Shown: positions 37,435 to 47,181, numbered from the stretch's first letter. The stretch is 64,000 nucleotides of DNA from Mariniphaga sp. (GCA_024636975.1 JAGXGA010000014.1:1-64000), one strand, 5' to 3'. Translations and numbers: made by a program. Notes: generated from the sequence alone by a model not told the origin.

Positions 37435-37477
37435 CATTTTCAGAGATTGGGTGTTTAAATTTATGCCTCTGAAAATG
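37435..37477. repeat. Inverted repeat between purF-like gene and pssA
   Basis: CATTTTCAGAG (37435-37445) and CTCTGAAAATG (37467-37477) form a perfect 11-bp stem with a 21-nt loop. On the minus strand it is followed by TTTT, so it might help terminate the pssA operon, but it lies 160 bp after the pssA stop. No gene is visible in the 37414-37638 gap. Confidence 0.5.
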
Positions 37478-37638
37478 AAAGAAAATTAGTCATGGCGTAT
37501 TATTATCTTTCCTTCGGGAAAAAATTATCTTTCGTTTCTCAGGGGCTTTTCTTTAATAAATACTCCTTTGTAATTTTTCTAATGGCTTTTAAATGTATCC
37601 GTTTTGGGTATAGGGCCACAGCATGGTGAAACTTATAT

Positions 37639-38385
37639 TTAATAACGGATTCCTGTCAGGTAAAATATGATATTTAAAAAAATGTAAAGAAAGATAGTTG
37701 CTGCAAGTCCGTATATATGAAAGGCAATGATAAAAAATACAGCCAGGCCTAAAAAAACATAGCGATACCAGTTTTCTTTTAATTTAAGGTTTTTAAACTT
37801 TAGTGAAAACATTGGCATGCTGATTACAAGCATGCCTGAGGTAAATACCCCAAGGAATAAAAGTGTTTCTGTTGAATACAAAAGCTTCAGCAAACCCTGG
37901 TATTTTGGAAATTCAAGCATAAGCCCCAATGAGGCCCATAACAGGCCGTTAGCAGGGGTTGGCAGACCCGAAAAATAGGTTTCACCCGATTGTCTGACAT
38001 TAAAGCGGGCAAGCCGCAATGCACTCATTACAGGTATGAGCAATGCTGAGAATAATATAATCCAGGTATACCATTGCGCAGAGATGTTCCATATAAGTTG
38101 ATTTTTTCCAAATAGAGAAAACTCAAGTAATGTAAAAAGTATAGCTCCCGGCGCCAGGCCGAATGATATCATGTCGGCAAGAGAATCCAGTTCTTTGCCA
38201 ATCTCGGAATATGCTTTAAGAAGTCTGGCGGCTACACCGTCCAGAAAATCGAGTACAGCTGCAAGGCTGATAAAAATTCCTGCCCATGTAAGGTGTCCGT
38301 CAATTGCAAATATTACTGCCAGGGAACCGGATACCAGGTTGAGCGAGGTTATCAGATTGGGAATATGTCTTAGCAGTTGCCTCAT
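37639..38385 (-). CDS. pssA: CDP-diacylglycerol--serine O-phosphatidyltransferase
   Basis: 248 residues from the ATG at 38385. The CDP-alcohol phosphotransferase signature DGx2ARx8Gx3Dx3D is perfect (D49, G50, A53, R54, G63, D67, D71 in LDFLDGVAARLLKAYSEI and beyond). About eight membrane segments. It makes phosphatidylserine from CDP-diacylglycerol and serine. The longer frame starting at 38496 overlaps psd in another frame and is rejected. It is 7 bp downstream of psd, and together they give phosphatidylethanolamine. Confidence 0.95.
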   Translation of the reverse strand: MRQLLRHIPNLITSLNLVSGSLAVIFAIDGHLTWAGIFISLAAVLDFLDGVAARLLKAYSEIGKELDSLADMISFGLAPGAILFTLLEFSLFGKNQLIWNISAQWYTWIILFSALLIPVMSALRLARFNVRQSGETYFSGLPTPANGLLWASLGLMLEFPKYQGLLKLLYSTETLLFLGVFTSGMLVISMPMFSLKFKNLKLKENWYRYVFLGLAVFFIIAFHIYGLAATIFLYIFLNIIFYLTGIRY

Positions 38386-38392
38386 CCCGATA

Positions 38393-39049
38393 TTATTTAA
38401 AAGATGCCAATATGCTTTTGCCACCAACTGTTTTTGTATGAATTTTTGCCATAACTTTGGTGCCGGGAGGCAAAAGCACATCAACCCTGGAACCAAAACG
38501 GATAAAACCGTACTCTTGTCCCTGGTCGACTTTATCTCCTGGTTTTATATAATTGACTATTCGTTGTGCAACTGTTCCTGCAATCTGTCGGGACATGATT
38601 TCAGTCCCATCAGTCATCTTAAAAACTGTTGACCACCTCTCATTTTTTTCTGAAGATTTTTTTACAAAAGCGGGATAATAAACCCCGCGTTTATGATGGT
38701 TGTATACAACCTCACCGGCAACTGGTGTGCGATTCTGATGCACATTAAACGGAGACATGAAAATGGAAATCTGCAGGCGCTGATCATTAAAATATTCCTT
38801 TTCGAATACTTCCCCAATCTCCACAATAGCACCATCAGCTGGCGCTAGAATATAATTTTCGTTTACCTCTACTTCCAGGGTAGGTTCCCGGAAAAAGTAT
38901 ACGATCAGGGCAGCAAGGATGAGTGAGGCTGCCATCAGGAAATAAAAAATGAGATATTCCTTAAGAAAAATGTATATAATGACATCAATTACTGCTATAA
39001 TAAAAAAAGCCACCGGGATTACTTTTTTCCCCTCTTTATGTATTTTCAT
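38393..39049 (-). CDS. psd: Phosphatidylserine decarboxylase (short PSD type)
   Basis: 218 residues. Two N-terminal membrane segments (about 13-50) precede the catalytic domain, which has DGAIVEIGEV (active-site Asp) and ISIFMSPFNVHQNRTPVAGEV with the His/Asn site. The self-cleavage motif that makes the pyruvoyl group is FGSRVDVLLP (Gly-Ser; the variant of LGST). It converts phosphatidylserine to phosphatidylethanolamine. It lies 31 bp after cdsA and 7 bp before pssA. Confidence 0.94.
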   Translation of the reverse strand: MKIHKEGKKVIPVAFFIIAVIDVIIYIFLKEYLIFYFLMAASLILAALIVYFFREPTLEVEVNENYILAPADGAIVEIGEVFEKEYFNDQRLQISIFMSPFNVHQNRTPVAGEVVYNHHKRGVYYPAFVKKSSEKNERWSTVFKMTDGTEIMSRQIAGTVAQRIVNYIKPGDKVDQGQEYGFIRFGSRVDVLLPPGTKVMAKIHTKTVGGKSILASFK

Positions 39050-39080
39050 TTTTTATTTTCAATTAATGATTACTGTAATA

Positions 39081-39908
39081 TTATACATTTCCCGAAAAAG
39101 ATAGCCACACATAAACAACCGGTATAACAAACAACAGGCTGTCAAACCGGTCTAGCAAACCTCCGTGTCCGGGCAGCATCGTCCCTGAATCTTTTACCTT
39201 CAGTCTTCGTTTAATAACCGATTCAAACAAATCACCCAGAGTACCAAAAATAATTACAAGAACTGAAATAACCAACCAATCGATCAGAGTTGGTTGCGGG
39301 AACATTTTGAAATTTAATATCCCCATCAGCAAGGCACCGATTGTTCCTCCGATGCACCCTTCCCATGATTTGTTTGGTGAAATCTTTTTATTTAGTTTAT
39401 GCTTGCCGAATTTCGAACCTGCCAGATACGCCATTGAATCATAGATCCAGACTATCAGGAAAACCCCTATCAGTATGTTTGAATTAAATACCGGATAGTT
39501 GGGATATCCGGGATGAACTATAAAGTGCAACAAACTGAACGGAATGGCAACATAAACAAAACCTGTAAAGGTAATGGCGCTGTTTTGTAAAATTCCTGAA
39601 CGTTCGCTGAATGCTTCAAACAATAATAAAAAAGTAAGAGCAGGAACAAAAATAAGGTACGATTTAGCTGGCAAAATGCTGTTTACCATACCAAAGCATA
39701 TCAGGAAAAAGAGAATCCCCAGTCCCAGGCCAAAGTTTTTACGGGGTTTGCTTTTTGCCTTTTCCACCAGCCGGTAGAATTCTAGCTGAGTGAAATACAT
39801 AAATGTGCCGAAAATAATGGCAAACACAACCGGATGAAAAGCTGCCCCTGCAAGCATTAACAACATATATACAATTCCGGTAACCGATCGCCTGGTTATC
39901 TCTTTCAA
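39081..39908 (-). CDS. cdsA: Phosphatidate cytidylyltransferase
   Basis: 275 residues with about seven membrane helices. The CDS signature is near the C-terminus: LKVKDSGTMLPGHGGLLDRFDSLLF, with the metal-binding DS/DR-F-D segment, preceded by SPNKSWEG. It forms CDP-diacylglycerol from phosphatidate and CTP, feeding both pssA and other phospholipid branches. Its start overlaps the stop of the upstream DUF2007 gene by 4 bp. Confidence 0.95.
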   Translation of the reverse strand: MKEITRRSVTGIVYMLLMLAGAAFHPVVFAIIFGTFMYFTQLEFYRLVEKAKSKPRKNFGLGLGILFFLICFGMVNSILPAKSYLIFVPALTFLLLFEAFSERSGILQNSAITFTGFVYVAIPFSLLHFIVHPGYPNYPVFNSNILIGVFLIVWIYDSMAYLAGSKFGKHKLNKKISPNKSWEGCIGGTIGALLMGILNFKMFPQPTLIDWLVISVLVIIFGTLGDLFESVIKRRLKVKDSGTMLPGHGGLLDRFDSLLFVIPVVYVWLSFSGNV

Positions 39909-40111
39909 TGCTTCAGTTCTTTGAGTAAATCACGTGCCGATTGTTCATTACTCTGTTCCACATATACCACATAGTCTCCAAACGATTTATAGGCAGTATC
40001 CTGTTGGTTCATTAGAACTGCCTTAATTCCTGCACTTTCAAGTACATCCATAGCTATAGTGGCCTTGTATTCATGTGCAGTCAGAAATATTTCAACCCAA
40101 CCTTTTTCCAT
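39905..40111 (-). CDS. DUF2007 small protein
   Basis: 68 residues. The pattern EYKATIAMDVLESAGIKAVLMNQQDTAYKSFGDYVVYVEQSNEQSARDLLKEL matches the DUF2007 'putative signal transducing protein' family, which resembles an ACT/ferredoxin-like fold. Function is unknown. Its position between ftsH and cdsA (18 bp after ftsH, 4-bp overlap with cdsA) means it is translated from the same message. Its job is not deducible. Confidence 0.85.
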   Translation of the reverse strand: MEKGWVEIFLTAHEYKATIAMDVLESAGIKAVLMNQQDTAYKSFGDYVVYVEQSNEQSARDLLKELKH

Positions 40112-40129
40112 TATATATTATTTCAAAAA

Positions 40130-42208
40130 CTAAGCTGAAATTGAGTGCCCGGCTGTATTATTTTTGTCTTCTGAATCATTGGAAGTATCATCCGATGTTG
40201 TCTGCTTTTTAACATCTTCAATGTTTTCTATTTCAACCAGCTTTTCTTGTCCCCAGTGACGCTTCCCAAAAATAGCCTGAAGGTCTTCACTGAAAATAAC
40301 CTCCCGTTCCAGAAGCAGTTCTGCAAGCTTTCTATGGCCTTCGACATTTTCCGAAAGGACTTTCTTTGCCCGCACATACTGTTCATCAATAATTTTTTTC
40401 ACTTCCTCATCAATTAACTCTGCAGTTTTCTCACTGTAAGGTTTCGAGAAGGTGTAATCCGTTTGTCCTGTGGAATCATAAAAGCTCACATTTCCTACTT
40501 TATCACTCATTCCAAAGTAACTAACCATGGCATATGCCTGCTTGGTAATTTTTTCCAGATCGTTTTGTGCCCCCGATGAAACCCGATTAAATGTAAGTTC
40601 CTCGGCAGCTCTGCCTCCAAGTGCAGAACACATTTCATCAAGTAATTGGTCTTTAGTAGTAATTGACCGTTCCTCAGGAAGGTACCATGCAGCTCCCAGC
40701 GCTTTGCCACGGGGTACAATTGTAACTTTTACCAGCGGATGTGCATATTCCAATAGCCAGCTGATGGTAGCATGACCGGCTTCATGATAAGCTATAGTCT
40801 TTTTCTCTTCCTTCGATATAATTTTATTTTTCTTTTCCAATCCGCCGATAATCCGGTCTACAGCATCCAAAAAGTCCTGCCGGGTAACCGTTTCACGATT
40901 CCTTCGTGCAGCAATTAACGCTGCCTCGTTACACACATTGGCAATATCAGCTCCAGAGAATCCGGGTGTTTGTTTGGCTAAAAATTCAACTTTTACTTCT
41001 TCATTCAGCTTAAGTGGACGCAAATGGACTTTGAAAATTTCCCCACGTTCAATTAAATCGGGCAGTTCAACATGAATTTGCCTGTCAAAACGTCCGGCAC
41101 GCATTAAAGCGCGGTCCAGTACATCGGCCCTGTTTGTGGCAGCAAGAATAATTACCCCACTGTTGGTATCGAATCCGTCCATTTCTGTTAAGAGCTGGTT
41201 AAGCGTGTTTTCACGTTCATCATTTGAACCAAAATTGGGATTCTTGCCACGGGCACGTCCAATGGCATCAATTTCATCGATGAAAACTATACATGGGGCT
41301 TTCTCCTTGGCCTGTTTGAAAAGGTCGCGCACACGGGAAGCGCCTACACCTACAAACATTTCCACAAAATCGGAGCCTGACATGGAAAAAAACGGCACTT
41401 CTGCTTCGCCGGCTACAGCTTTGGCCAAAAGCGTTTTACCTGTTCCGGGAGGCCCTACAAGCAAAGCACCCTTCGGAATTTTACCCCCCAGTTTGGTGAA
41501 CTTCGAAGGGTTTTTCAAAAATTCTACGATTTCTTCCACTTCCTGTTTTGCTTCTGCCAAACCGGCAACATCCTTAAATGAGGAAGTAACGTGCTGATCT
41601 TTATCGAATATTTTTGCCTGCGATTTTCCTACATTGAAAATCCCACCTGACCCTCCTGCTGCTCCGCGGCTCATCCTTCGGAATATCCACAGCCACAGAA
41701 CAATTATTAATGCGAACGGACCAATGGTCCAAAGAATTTCACCTGCCCAGTTTCGTTCTTCCCTATATTCAGGTAATACCTCCGATCCGGTACTTTCCTG
41801 CGCTTCACGCAAATTGCGTTCAAAAGTTTCAACCGAGCCAATTGTAAAGGTAAAATGTGGTCCTTCATCCGAAGGTTTGGTAAACTCGTTTTCAAATTTC
41901 GGTTCATATTTCTCCAGGCTGTTATCTTTTATGAAGATATTTGCCTTTTTGTCATTAACCACTACAATGCGTTCAACGTCATCATTAGCCAGCATGGTTG
42001 ATTTAACTTCACTCCAGTTTGTTTCAACCGGCCCGCTACTGTTGCTCAGGTAATACTGAACAGCAATAAATATCAATGCAATAAGCCCATAAATCCAATA
42101 AGCATTGAATTTTGGGCCTTTGGGGTTTTTTTTGTCATTCCGCTTTCCACCTGGTCTATGCGGTTTTGGAGGGGGAATTGGATTTTTATTGTTGTTTTTT
42201 TCTATCAT
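40130..42208 (-). CDS. ftsH: ATP-dependent zinc metalloprotease FtsH
   Basis: 692 residues. Two N-terminal membrane helices (about 34-52 and 165-180) flank a periplasmic domain. The AAA+ domain shows GPPGTGKT (Walker A), FIDEIDAIG (Walker B) and [19 protein letters not shown] (second region of homology). The zinc protease motif HEAGH follows, with the distal Asp in the C-terminal domain. It degrades unfolded membrane proteins and some regulatory enzymes. It lies in one minus-strand operon after rsfS (16-bp gap), and before DUF2007, cdsA, psd and pssA. Confidence 0.97.
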   Translation of the reverse strand: MIEKNNNKNPIPPPKPHRPGGKRNDKKNPKGPKFNAYWIYGLIALIFIAVQYYLSNSSGPVETNWSEVKSTMLANDDVERIVVVNDKKANIFIKDNSLEKYEPKFENEFTKPSDEGPHFTFTIGSVETFERNLREAQESTGSEVLPEYREERNWAGEILWTIGPFALIIVLWLWIFRRMSRGAAGGSGGIFNVGKSQAKIFDKDQHVTSSFKDVAGLAEAKQEVEEIVEFLKNPSKFTKLGGKIPKGALLVGPPGTGKTLLAKAVAGEAEVPFFSMSGSDFVEMFVGVGASRVRDLFKQAKEKAPCIVFIDEIDAIGRARGKNPNFGSNDERENTLNQLLTEMDGFDTNSGVIILAATNRADVLDRALMRAGRFDRQIHVELPDLIERGEIFKVHLRPLKLNEEVKVEFLAKQTPGFSGADIANVCNEAALIAARRNRETVTRQDFLDAVDRIIGGLEKKNKIISKEEKKTIAYHEAGHATISWLLEYAHPLVKVTIVPRGKALGAAWYLPEERSITTKDQLLDEMCSALGGRAAEELTFNRVSSGAQNDLEKITKQAYAMVSYFGMSDKVGNVSFYDSTGQTDYTFSKPYSEKTAELIDEEVKKIIDEQYVRAKKVLSENVEGHRKLAELLLEREVIFSEDLQAIFGKRHWGQEKLVEIENIEDVKKQTTSDDTSNDSEDKNNTAGHSISA

Positions 42209-42224
42209 AGTATTTTTACGTTTC

Positions 42225-42587
42225 TTATTCTGTTTTTGTTATTTTAGCATCAGCCCATAAATCCTCCAGGTTATAAAAACTACGTGCCTGTTCATGAAAT
42301 ACATGCACTACAACCTCGCCGAAGTCAAGCAGTATCCATGTAGAATTTTTGTAACCTTCACTGTGCCATGCATTTATTCCAGTTTCATTTTTTACTGTTT
42401 CTTCCACTGATTGTGCAATCGCACTTACATGAGTGGTAGAGTTACCATGGCAAATAACAAAGAAACCGCATTCTGTGTAATTAATTGTATTTAAATCTAT
42501 TATTGTTAATTCTTTTCCTTTTATTTTTCTAATTCCTTCCAGAATTGCATTATTTATTTTTTCTGTAATTTCTGAATTATTATTCAT
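42225..42587 (-). CDS. rsfS: Ribosomal silencing factor RsfS
   Basis: 120 residues. Key segments are CHGNSTTHVSAIAQSVEETV, WHSEGYKNSTWILLDFGEVVVHVF and RSFYNLEDLWADA, all characteristic. RsfS binds uL14 and blocks subunit joining under starvation. It is the first gene of the ftsH-phospholipid operon. A perfect -7 box (TATCTTTG) lies 19 bp upstream on the minus strand. Confidence 0.95.
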   Translation of the reverse strand: MNNNSEITEKINNAILEGIRKIKGKELTIIDLNTINYTECGFFVICHGNSTTHVSAIAQSVEETVKNETGINAWHSEGYKNSTWILLDFGEVVVHVFHEQARSFYNLEDLWADAKITKTE

Positions 42588-42605
42588 AAAAAATTTTTAA
42601 CACTA

Positions 42606-42613
42606 CAAAGATA
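42606..42613 (-). promoter_or_regulatory. -7 box (TATCTTTG, minus strand) for the rsfS-ftsH operon
   Basis: A perfect TAnnTTTG match on the minus strand, 18 bp upstream of the rsfS ATG. Confidence 0.6.
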
Positions 42614-42741
42614 AACTTTTTGCCTTACTTCTATTTTGAAAATTTCATTTTGGCCTATGATTAAATAGTGTAATAAATAATCATCAAATTTGTGCCTTAA
42701 TAAACCAGCAAATTAAAGGTTGGTTTAAAAATTTTCAAAAA

Positions 42742-43485
42742 ATGAGCAAGGGATTAAATAATTTCATTGTTTTAGACGTAATTGATTCAACCAACAACTA
42801 TGCCAATCATATGATTTCAGCGGGAACTGCAGGAAATGGTACTGTCGTTTTGGCACATTTTCAAAATGACGGCAGAGGGCAAAGGGAGAATCATTGGGAA
42901 AGTGCTCCGGGGGAAAATATTCTGACAAGTTTTATAGTGTTTCCGACTTTTTTAGAACCATCAAATCAATTTTACCTGTCGAAAATTGCCAGTTTGGCCA
43001 TAGTAGAATGGCTTTCAGCCAAAACGACTGAAGTTTCCATAAAATGGCCGAACGATATTTATGTTGGTCTTAAAAAAATTGCAGGTATTTTAATTGAAAC
43101 TTCTGTTATGGGAAATACTCTTTATTCGGCGGTTGTGGGAACAGGAATAAATCTGAATCAAACGGAATTCAGCGCTTCATTACCCAACCCTGTGTCGTTA
43201 AAACTAATTACAGGATCCGAATTTGAGGTGGTTGATTCAGCAAGGGAGTTGCATAATGTATTTCTGAGGTTATATAAAGAACTGCAAGCCGGAGCTTTTG
43301 AGAAAATTGATACAGACTATTTCAATAAACTTTTTCGCAGAAATGAATGGTCATGGTTCAGGGAAAAAGGTGAATTGCTGGAAGCCCGAATAATTGGAAT
43401 TGGTGAGTACGGACAGTTATTACTGGAAGACCGTACAAGTAAAATTAATTACTATTTCTTTAAACAAATAGAATTTGTAATTTAA
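42742..43485 (+). CDS. birA: Biotin--[acetyl-CoA-carboxylase] ligase
   Basis: 247 residues, the class without an N-terminal DNA-binding domain. The biotin/ATP site is NDGRGQRENHWESAPGENIL, a variant of GRGRxGRxW, with KWPNDIYVGLKKIAGILIE (the Lys-Trp-Pro-Asn-Asp-Ile motif) and the C-terminal SH3-like domain after residue 195. It attaches biotin to carboxylase carrier domains. It converges on the SRPBCC gene with no gap. Confidence 0.93.
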   Translation: MSKGLNNFIVLDVIDSTNNYANHMISAGTAGNGTVVLAHFQNDGRGQRENHWESAPGENILTSFIVFPTFLEPSNQFYLSKIASLAIVEWLSAKTTEVSIKWPNDIYVGLKKIAGILIETSVMGNTLYSAVVGTGINLNQTEFSASLPNPVSLKLITGSEFEVVDSARELHNVFLRLYKELQAGAFEKIDTDYFNKLFRRNEWSWFREKGELLEARIIGIGEYGQLLLEDRTSKINYYFFKQIEFVI

Positions 43486-43935
43486 CTATTTATAAGGTAG
43501 AGTCGCCAGTGTTTCCGCCAGCTGATTCAGCCCTTCCTCCAGTCTTTCACCCATCATCATTTTAATCATCACACTCATATCGGCATGCAGCGTCAGGCGC
43601 ATTTTGGTCTGAAAAGTAGTTTCCGGCATCAGTTGAATCCAGAAGGTAAAACCGATGGGCAGACCTCCCTCGCTTTGTACTTTAATTGTTTTAAACGGAA
43701 CCCGGTCTGTAATCCGGATTTTTGCCAGACCCATACCTGTAACTTTAAACCGGCATGAATCCCGGTCCGATTCAAAATCAGTGATGGTAACCTGCGGAAT
43801 CTTGCTTGCTATTTTTTCCAGCAATCCGGAATTTAAATAGGCCCCAAGGTTTTCGAAATTTGAAAGGTAATCGAAAACAACCTGCTGATTGTGCTCAATG
43901 TATTTGGTTTTGCTAACGTATTTACTAACTGCCAT
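43486..43935 (-). CDS. SRPBCC-family (START-like) protein
   Basis: 149 residues. The N-terminal YIEHNQQVVFDYLSNFENLGAYL is the usual opening of polyketide-cyclase/START-like coenzyme-binding domains, followed by a strand-rich middle and a final long helix (RLEEGLNQLAETLATLP). Ligand and role are unknown. It lies 9 bp downstream of pyrE on the minus strand; functional link to pyrimidine synthesis is not evident. Confidence 0.8.
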   Translation of the reverse strand: MAVSKYVSKTKYIEHNQQVVFDYLSNFENLGAYLNSGLLEKIASKIPQVTITDFESDRDSCRFKVTGMGLAKIRITDRVPFKTIKVQSEGGLPIGFTFWIQLMPETTFQTKMRLTLHADMSVMIKMMMGERLEEGLNQLAETLATLPYK

Positions 43936-43944
43936 AAGTATATT

Positions 43945-44577
43945 TTATTTTCCCCAGTTTGCCGGATCCTCCCGCCATTCCATCAAAGTCTGGACCTGGT
44001 CTTCCGAAATCTCACCCATTTCAAGTGCCATTGATATTAATGCCTGGTAATGTCCTAAAGTTGTGAGTTCAATTTTTGCCTGCCTGAACTTTTCATTGGC
44101 AACATCGAAATTATAGGTGAAAATGGCCAGCATTCCTATAACGTTCCCGCCAAAATTATTAATGGCTTCGGCTGCTTTGAGGCTGCTGTCGCCTGTTGAA
44201 ATCAAATCTTCAATAACTACCACCTTCTGGCTCTGTTTCAAATCGCCTTCAATAAGGTTTTCCAACCCGTGGCCTTTGGGCTTCGACCGAACATAAATAA
44301 AGGGTAAACCCAGTTTTTCGGCTACCAGGGCACCATGGGCGATGGCACCTGTGGCCACACCGGCAATTACTTCTGCGCCGGGGTATTTTTCTGCAATAAT
44401 TTCCACAAATTTGTCACGTACAAATTTTCGGGTTTCGGGATACGATAAAATTTTCCTGTTGTCGCAATAAATGGGCGATTTCCATCCTGAAGCCCAGGTA
44501 AACGGATTGGATGGTTGTATTTTAATTGTGTTAATTTCAAGTAATTTTTTTGTAATTTCCGAATGCAACTGTTCCAT
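43945..44577 (-). CDS. pyrE: Orotate phosphoribosyltransferase
   Basis: 210 residues from the ATG at 44577, the family's usual length. Orotate plus PRPP gives OMP. The PRPP loop is KVVVIEDLISTGDSSLKAAEAI (ED-LxSTG). Substrate segments FTWASGWKSPIYCDNRKIL and VIAGVATGAIAHGALVAEKL are intact. The next upstream ATG (44595) would add six residues and reach into the divergent Nudix gene, so 44577 is preferred. Confidence 0.95.
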   Translation of the reverse strand: MEQLHSEITKKLLEINTIKIQPSNPFTWASGWKSPIYCDNRKILSYPETRKFVRDKFVEIIAEKYPGAEVIAGVATGAIAHGALVAEKLGLPFIYVRSKPKGHGLENLIEGDLKQSQKVVVIEDLISTGDSSLKAAEAINNFGGNVIGMLAIFTYNFDVANEKFRQAKIELTTLGHYQALISMALEMGEISEDQVQTLMEWREDPANWGK

Positions 44578-44597
44578 TATTGGTTGTTTTTTCAAGT

Positions 44598-45227
44598 ATG
44601 AAGCAAATGTATAAAGTTTTTCTGAATGACCGGGTCATTAAAATTAGCTCCCGCGAGAATATAACATTTAATAAATCGGCGGAAATATTTAGCGATACCT
44701 GCACTGTTAAAGAAATCCGGGAATGGTTCAATGAATTTGAAACCGGCGCTGCTAAAGAGGTTGTTTTAATTCATGATAATCCGACGGAATTTTTCCGGCA
44801 ATTTCGGTTGGCATTTACAGTGGTTAGGGCAGCCGGTGGGGTAGTGGTTGCCGATGACAGGCTGCTGTTCATTTTCAGAAACGGGAAATGGGATCTGCCG
44901 AAGGGAAAGCTCGACGGGGATGAGTCTGATGAAGAGGCTGCACTGCGTGAAGTGGAGGAAGAGACCGGCATACCACCGGGGGGTATCGACTATCGGCTTC
45001 CATCAACCTATCACATATACAAATCACCTTATGCTAATACCGAAAACCAGTGGGTTTTTAAGGAAACGACCTGGTTCCAGATGAGTTGCAATGGTTTAAT
45101 TCCCGGGAAGCCACAACAGGAAGAAGGAATTACCCAGGTTAAATGGGTTACCCGGAGCGGACTGGAGGAGATTGTGCAGAATACCTACAAAAACCTGACT
45201 CAGATTATTGCCTTGTATCGTGAATAA
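44598..45227 (+). CDS. Nudix hydrolase with unusual N-terminal extension
   Basis: 209 residues from the ATG at 44598 (an ATG at 44607 is also possible). The Nudix box Gx5Ex7REUxEExGU is perfect at G103-I125 (key residues G103, E109, R117, E118, E121, E122, G124). The first 75 residues (MYKVFLNDRVIKIS...FNEFETGAAKEVVLIHD) form a separate small domain of unknown type seen in some Bacteroidota Nudix proteins. Substrate is unknown. It is divergent from pyrE with 20 bp between starts. Confidence 0.85.
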   Translation: MKQMYKVFLNDRVIKISSRENITFNKSAEIFSDTCTVKEIREWFNEFETGAAKEVVLIHDNPTEFFRQFRLAFTVVRAAGGVVVADDRLLFIFRNGKWDLPKGKLDGDESDEEAALREVEEETGIPPGGIDYRLPSTYHIYKSPYANTENQWVFKETTWFQMSCNGLIPGKPQQEEGITQVKWVTRSGLEEIVQNTYKNLTQIIALYRE

Positions 45228-45289
45228 AAAAAATGCTTACGGAACCATGTTAAGCATCTGCCTTTATTAATACTTAATATATACCTGGT

Positions 45290-45413
45290 CCGGTGTAAAC
45301 TCAATGTAAACTCAATATTAACTCAGTATAAACTCAATGTAAATTCAATTTTAATTGAGATTACATTGAGTTTATACTGAGTTAACGCTGAATTAATACT
45401 GAGTTTGGTATGG
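45290..45413. repeat. 124-bp palindromic element built of 11-bp units, copy 2
   Basis: Same architecture and length as copy 1, but in the opposite orientation: it begins CCGGTGTAAAC where copy 1 ends ACACCGG. Left units resemble TGTAAACTCAA (five in a row). Right units resemble TTTATACTGAG (five in a row). The centre is TCAATTTTAATTGA. Aligned end to end with copy 1 reversed, no gap is needed and about four-fifths of positions agree by eye. It starts 62 bp after the Nudix stop; no gene is seen in the remainder of the 45228-45594 gap. Confidence 0.85.
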
Positions 45414-45561
45414 TCCATGTAAGTGTTTCAGGAAGCCATGAGAATGTTACTTCGATTCCAATTCTATTTATACTTCATTGAACGTAATGGCAAACTTCTG
45501 ATTATTAAAAGCGCCGTATACTGAAAAACACATCAAAGCTTTAAACTCTGAACTTCTTTAT

Positions 45562-45569
45562 TAATTTTG
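45562..45569 (+). promoter_or_regulatory. -7 box (TAATTTTG) for prfC
   Basis: A perfect TAnnTTTG match, 25 bp before the prfC ATG at 45595. An out-of-frame ATG at 45581 lies between them. Confidence 0.6.
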
Positions 45570-45594
45570 CATCCGCAAAAATGAAAGGAAAAGA

Positions 45595-47169
45595 ATGTCG
45601 TTTCAGAAAGAGATAAACCGCCGGCGAACGTTTGGAATAGTTAGTCATCCCGATGCAGGAAAAACCACCCTCACCGAAAAGTTGTTGCTTTTTGGTGGAG
45701 CCATTCGGGTGGCTGGCGCTGTTAAAAGCAACAAGATAAAGAAAACAGCCACCTCCGACTTTATGGAGATTGAACGCCAGCGTGGAATTTCGGTAGCTAC
45801 TTCGGTTATGGGGTTCGAATACAACGGCTATAAGGTTAACATTCTTGACACGCCCGGTCACCAGGATTTCCAGGAGGATACCTTCCGGACACTGACGGCT
45901 GTCGACAGTGTTATTATTGTTATTGACGCCGCAAAAGGGGTTGAGCCGCAAACCGAGAAATTGATGAATGTATGCCGGATGCGCAAGACGCCGGTTATTG
46001 TTTTTATTAATAAAATGGACCGGCCTGCCCAGGATTCCTTTTCACTGCTCGACGAAATAGAGGATCAGTTAAAGATAAGGGTGCGCCCTTTGAGCTGGCC
46101 CATTAACAGCGGTCCCGATTTTAAGGGTGTTTACAGCATATACAACAGCAGCCTGAAGCTATTCGACCCAAGTATTCAGGACATTGAAAAAGGAATTGAT
46201 TTTGAAGACATCAACAATCCGGAACTGGAAAAGTACATTGGGGATGATGCCCAAACCCTGCGCGATGAGCTGGAACTGGTGGAGGGAGTTTATCATGAAT
46301 TCAACCGCGGGGATTACCTGAAAGGAAATCTGGCGCCGGTATTCTTTGGCAGTGCCCTTTATAATTTCGGAGTGCAGGAGCTGCTGCATGCATTCCTGGA
46401 AATAGCCCCAGCTCCTCAATCTTCATTTGCCGAAGAGCGGGAAGTGAAACCGGAGGAAGATAAGTTTTCAGGATTTGTCTTTAAGATTCACGCCAACATC
46501 GATCCCAATCACCGCAGCCGTATTGCTTTTGTAAAAATTTGTTCAGGCATGTTTGTGCGTAACAACATGTACAAACACATCCGTTCAGGAAAGACCATTC
46601 GTATTTCTAGTCCTACAGCATTTATGGCTTCACAAAAGGAGCTGGTGGAAGAAGCGTTTCCGGGCGATATAATTGGGGTTCCCGATAACGGCAGTTTTGT
46701 AATTGGCGATACAATAACCGAAGGGGAAGACATCAATTTCAAAGGGCTGCCCAGTTTTTCTCCGGAGCTGTTCCGCTATGTTGAGAATGCCGATCCTATG
46801 AAATCGAAACAGCTGAACAAGGGCATCGACCATCTGACCGATGAAGGAGTAGCCCAGCTTTTTACCAATCAGTTTAACGGGCGAAAGATTATGGGAACCG
46901 TTGGTCAGTTGCAGTTCGAGGTGATTCAGTTCAGGCTGGAGCATGAATATGCCGCTAAATGCCGGTTTGAGCCGCTGCAGATGTATAAAGCGTGCTGGAT
47001 TGAGTCGGATAACGCTAAAATGCTGATTGAGTTTAAAAAACGCAAGTACCAGAAAATGGCCAAAGACAAGCTGGGGCGTGATGTATTTATGGCCGATTCA
47101 CAATTCATCCTGCAAATGGCCCAGAATGAATTTAAGGACATCAAATTTCATTTTACTTCGGAGTTTTGA
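45595..47169 (+). CDS. prfC: Peptide chain release factor 3
   Basis: 524 residues. The GTPase removes RF1/RF2 from the ribosome after termination. G motifs: [14 protein letters not shown] (G1), the G2 region with [22 protein letters not shown] (G3), and NKMDRPAQD (G4). The RF3-specific middle ([18 protein letters not shown]) distinguishes it from EF-G. Domain II is at about 295-375. A full-length gene, convergent with the radical SAM gene (12-bp gap). Confidence 0.96.
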   Translation: MSFQKEINRRRTFGIVSHPDAGKTTLTEKLLLFGGAIRVAGAVKSNKIKKTATSDFMEIERQRGISVATSVMGFEYNGYKVNILDTPGHQDFQEDTFRTLTAVDSVIIVIDAAKGVEPQTEKLMNVCRMRKTPVIVFINKMDRPAQDSFSLLDEIEDQLKIRVRPLSWPINSGPDFKGVYSIYNSSLKLFDPSIQDIEKGIDFEDINNPELEKYIGDDAQTLRDELELVEGVYHEFNRGDYLKGNLAPVFFGSALYNFGVQELLHAFLEIAPAPQSSFAEEREVKPEEDKFSGFVFKIHANIDPNHRSRIAFVKICSGMFVRNNMYKHIRSGKTIRISSPTAFMASQKELVEEAFPGDIIGVPDNGSFVIGDTITEGEDINFKGLPSFSPELFRYVENADPMKSKQLNKGIDHLTDEGVAQLFTNQFNGRKIMGTVGQLQFEVIQFRLEHEYAAKCRFEPLQMYKACWIESDNAKMLIEFKKRKYQKMAKDKLGRDVFMADSQFILQMAQNEFKDIKFHFTSEF

Positions 47170-47181
47170 AAGATACAGCTA

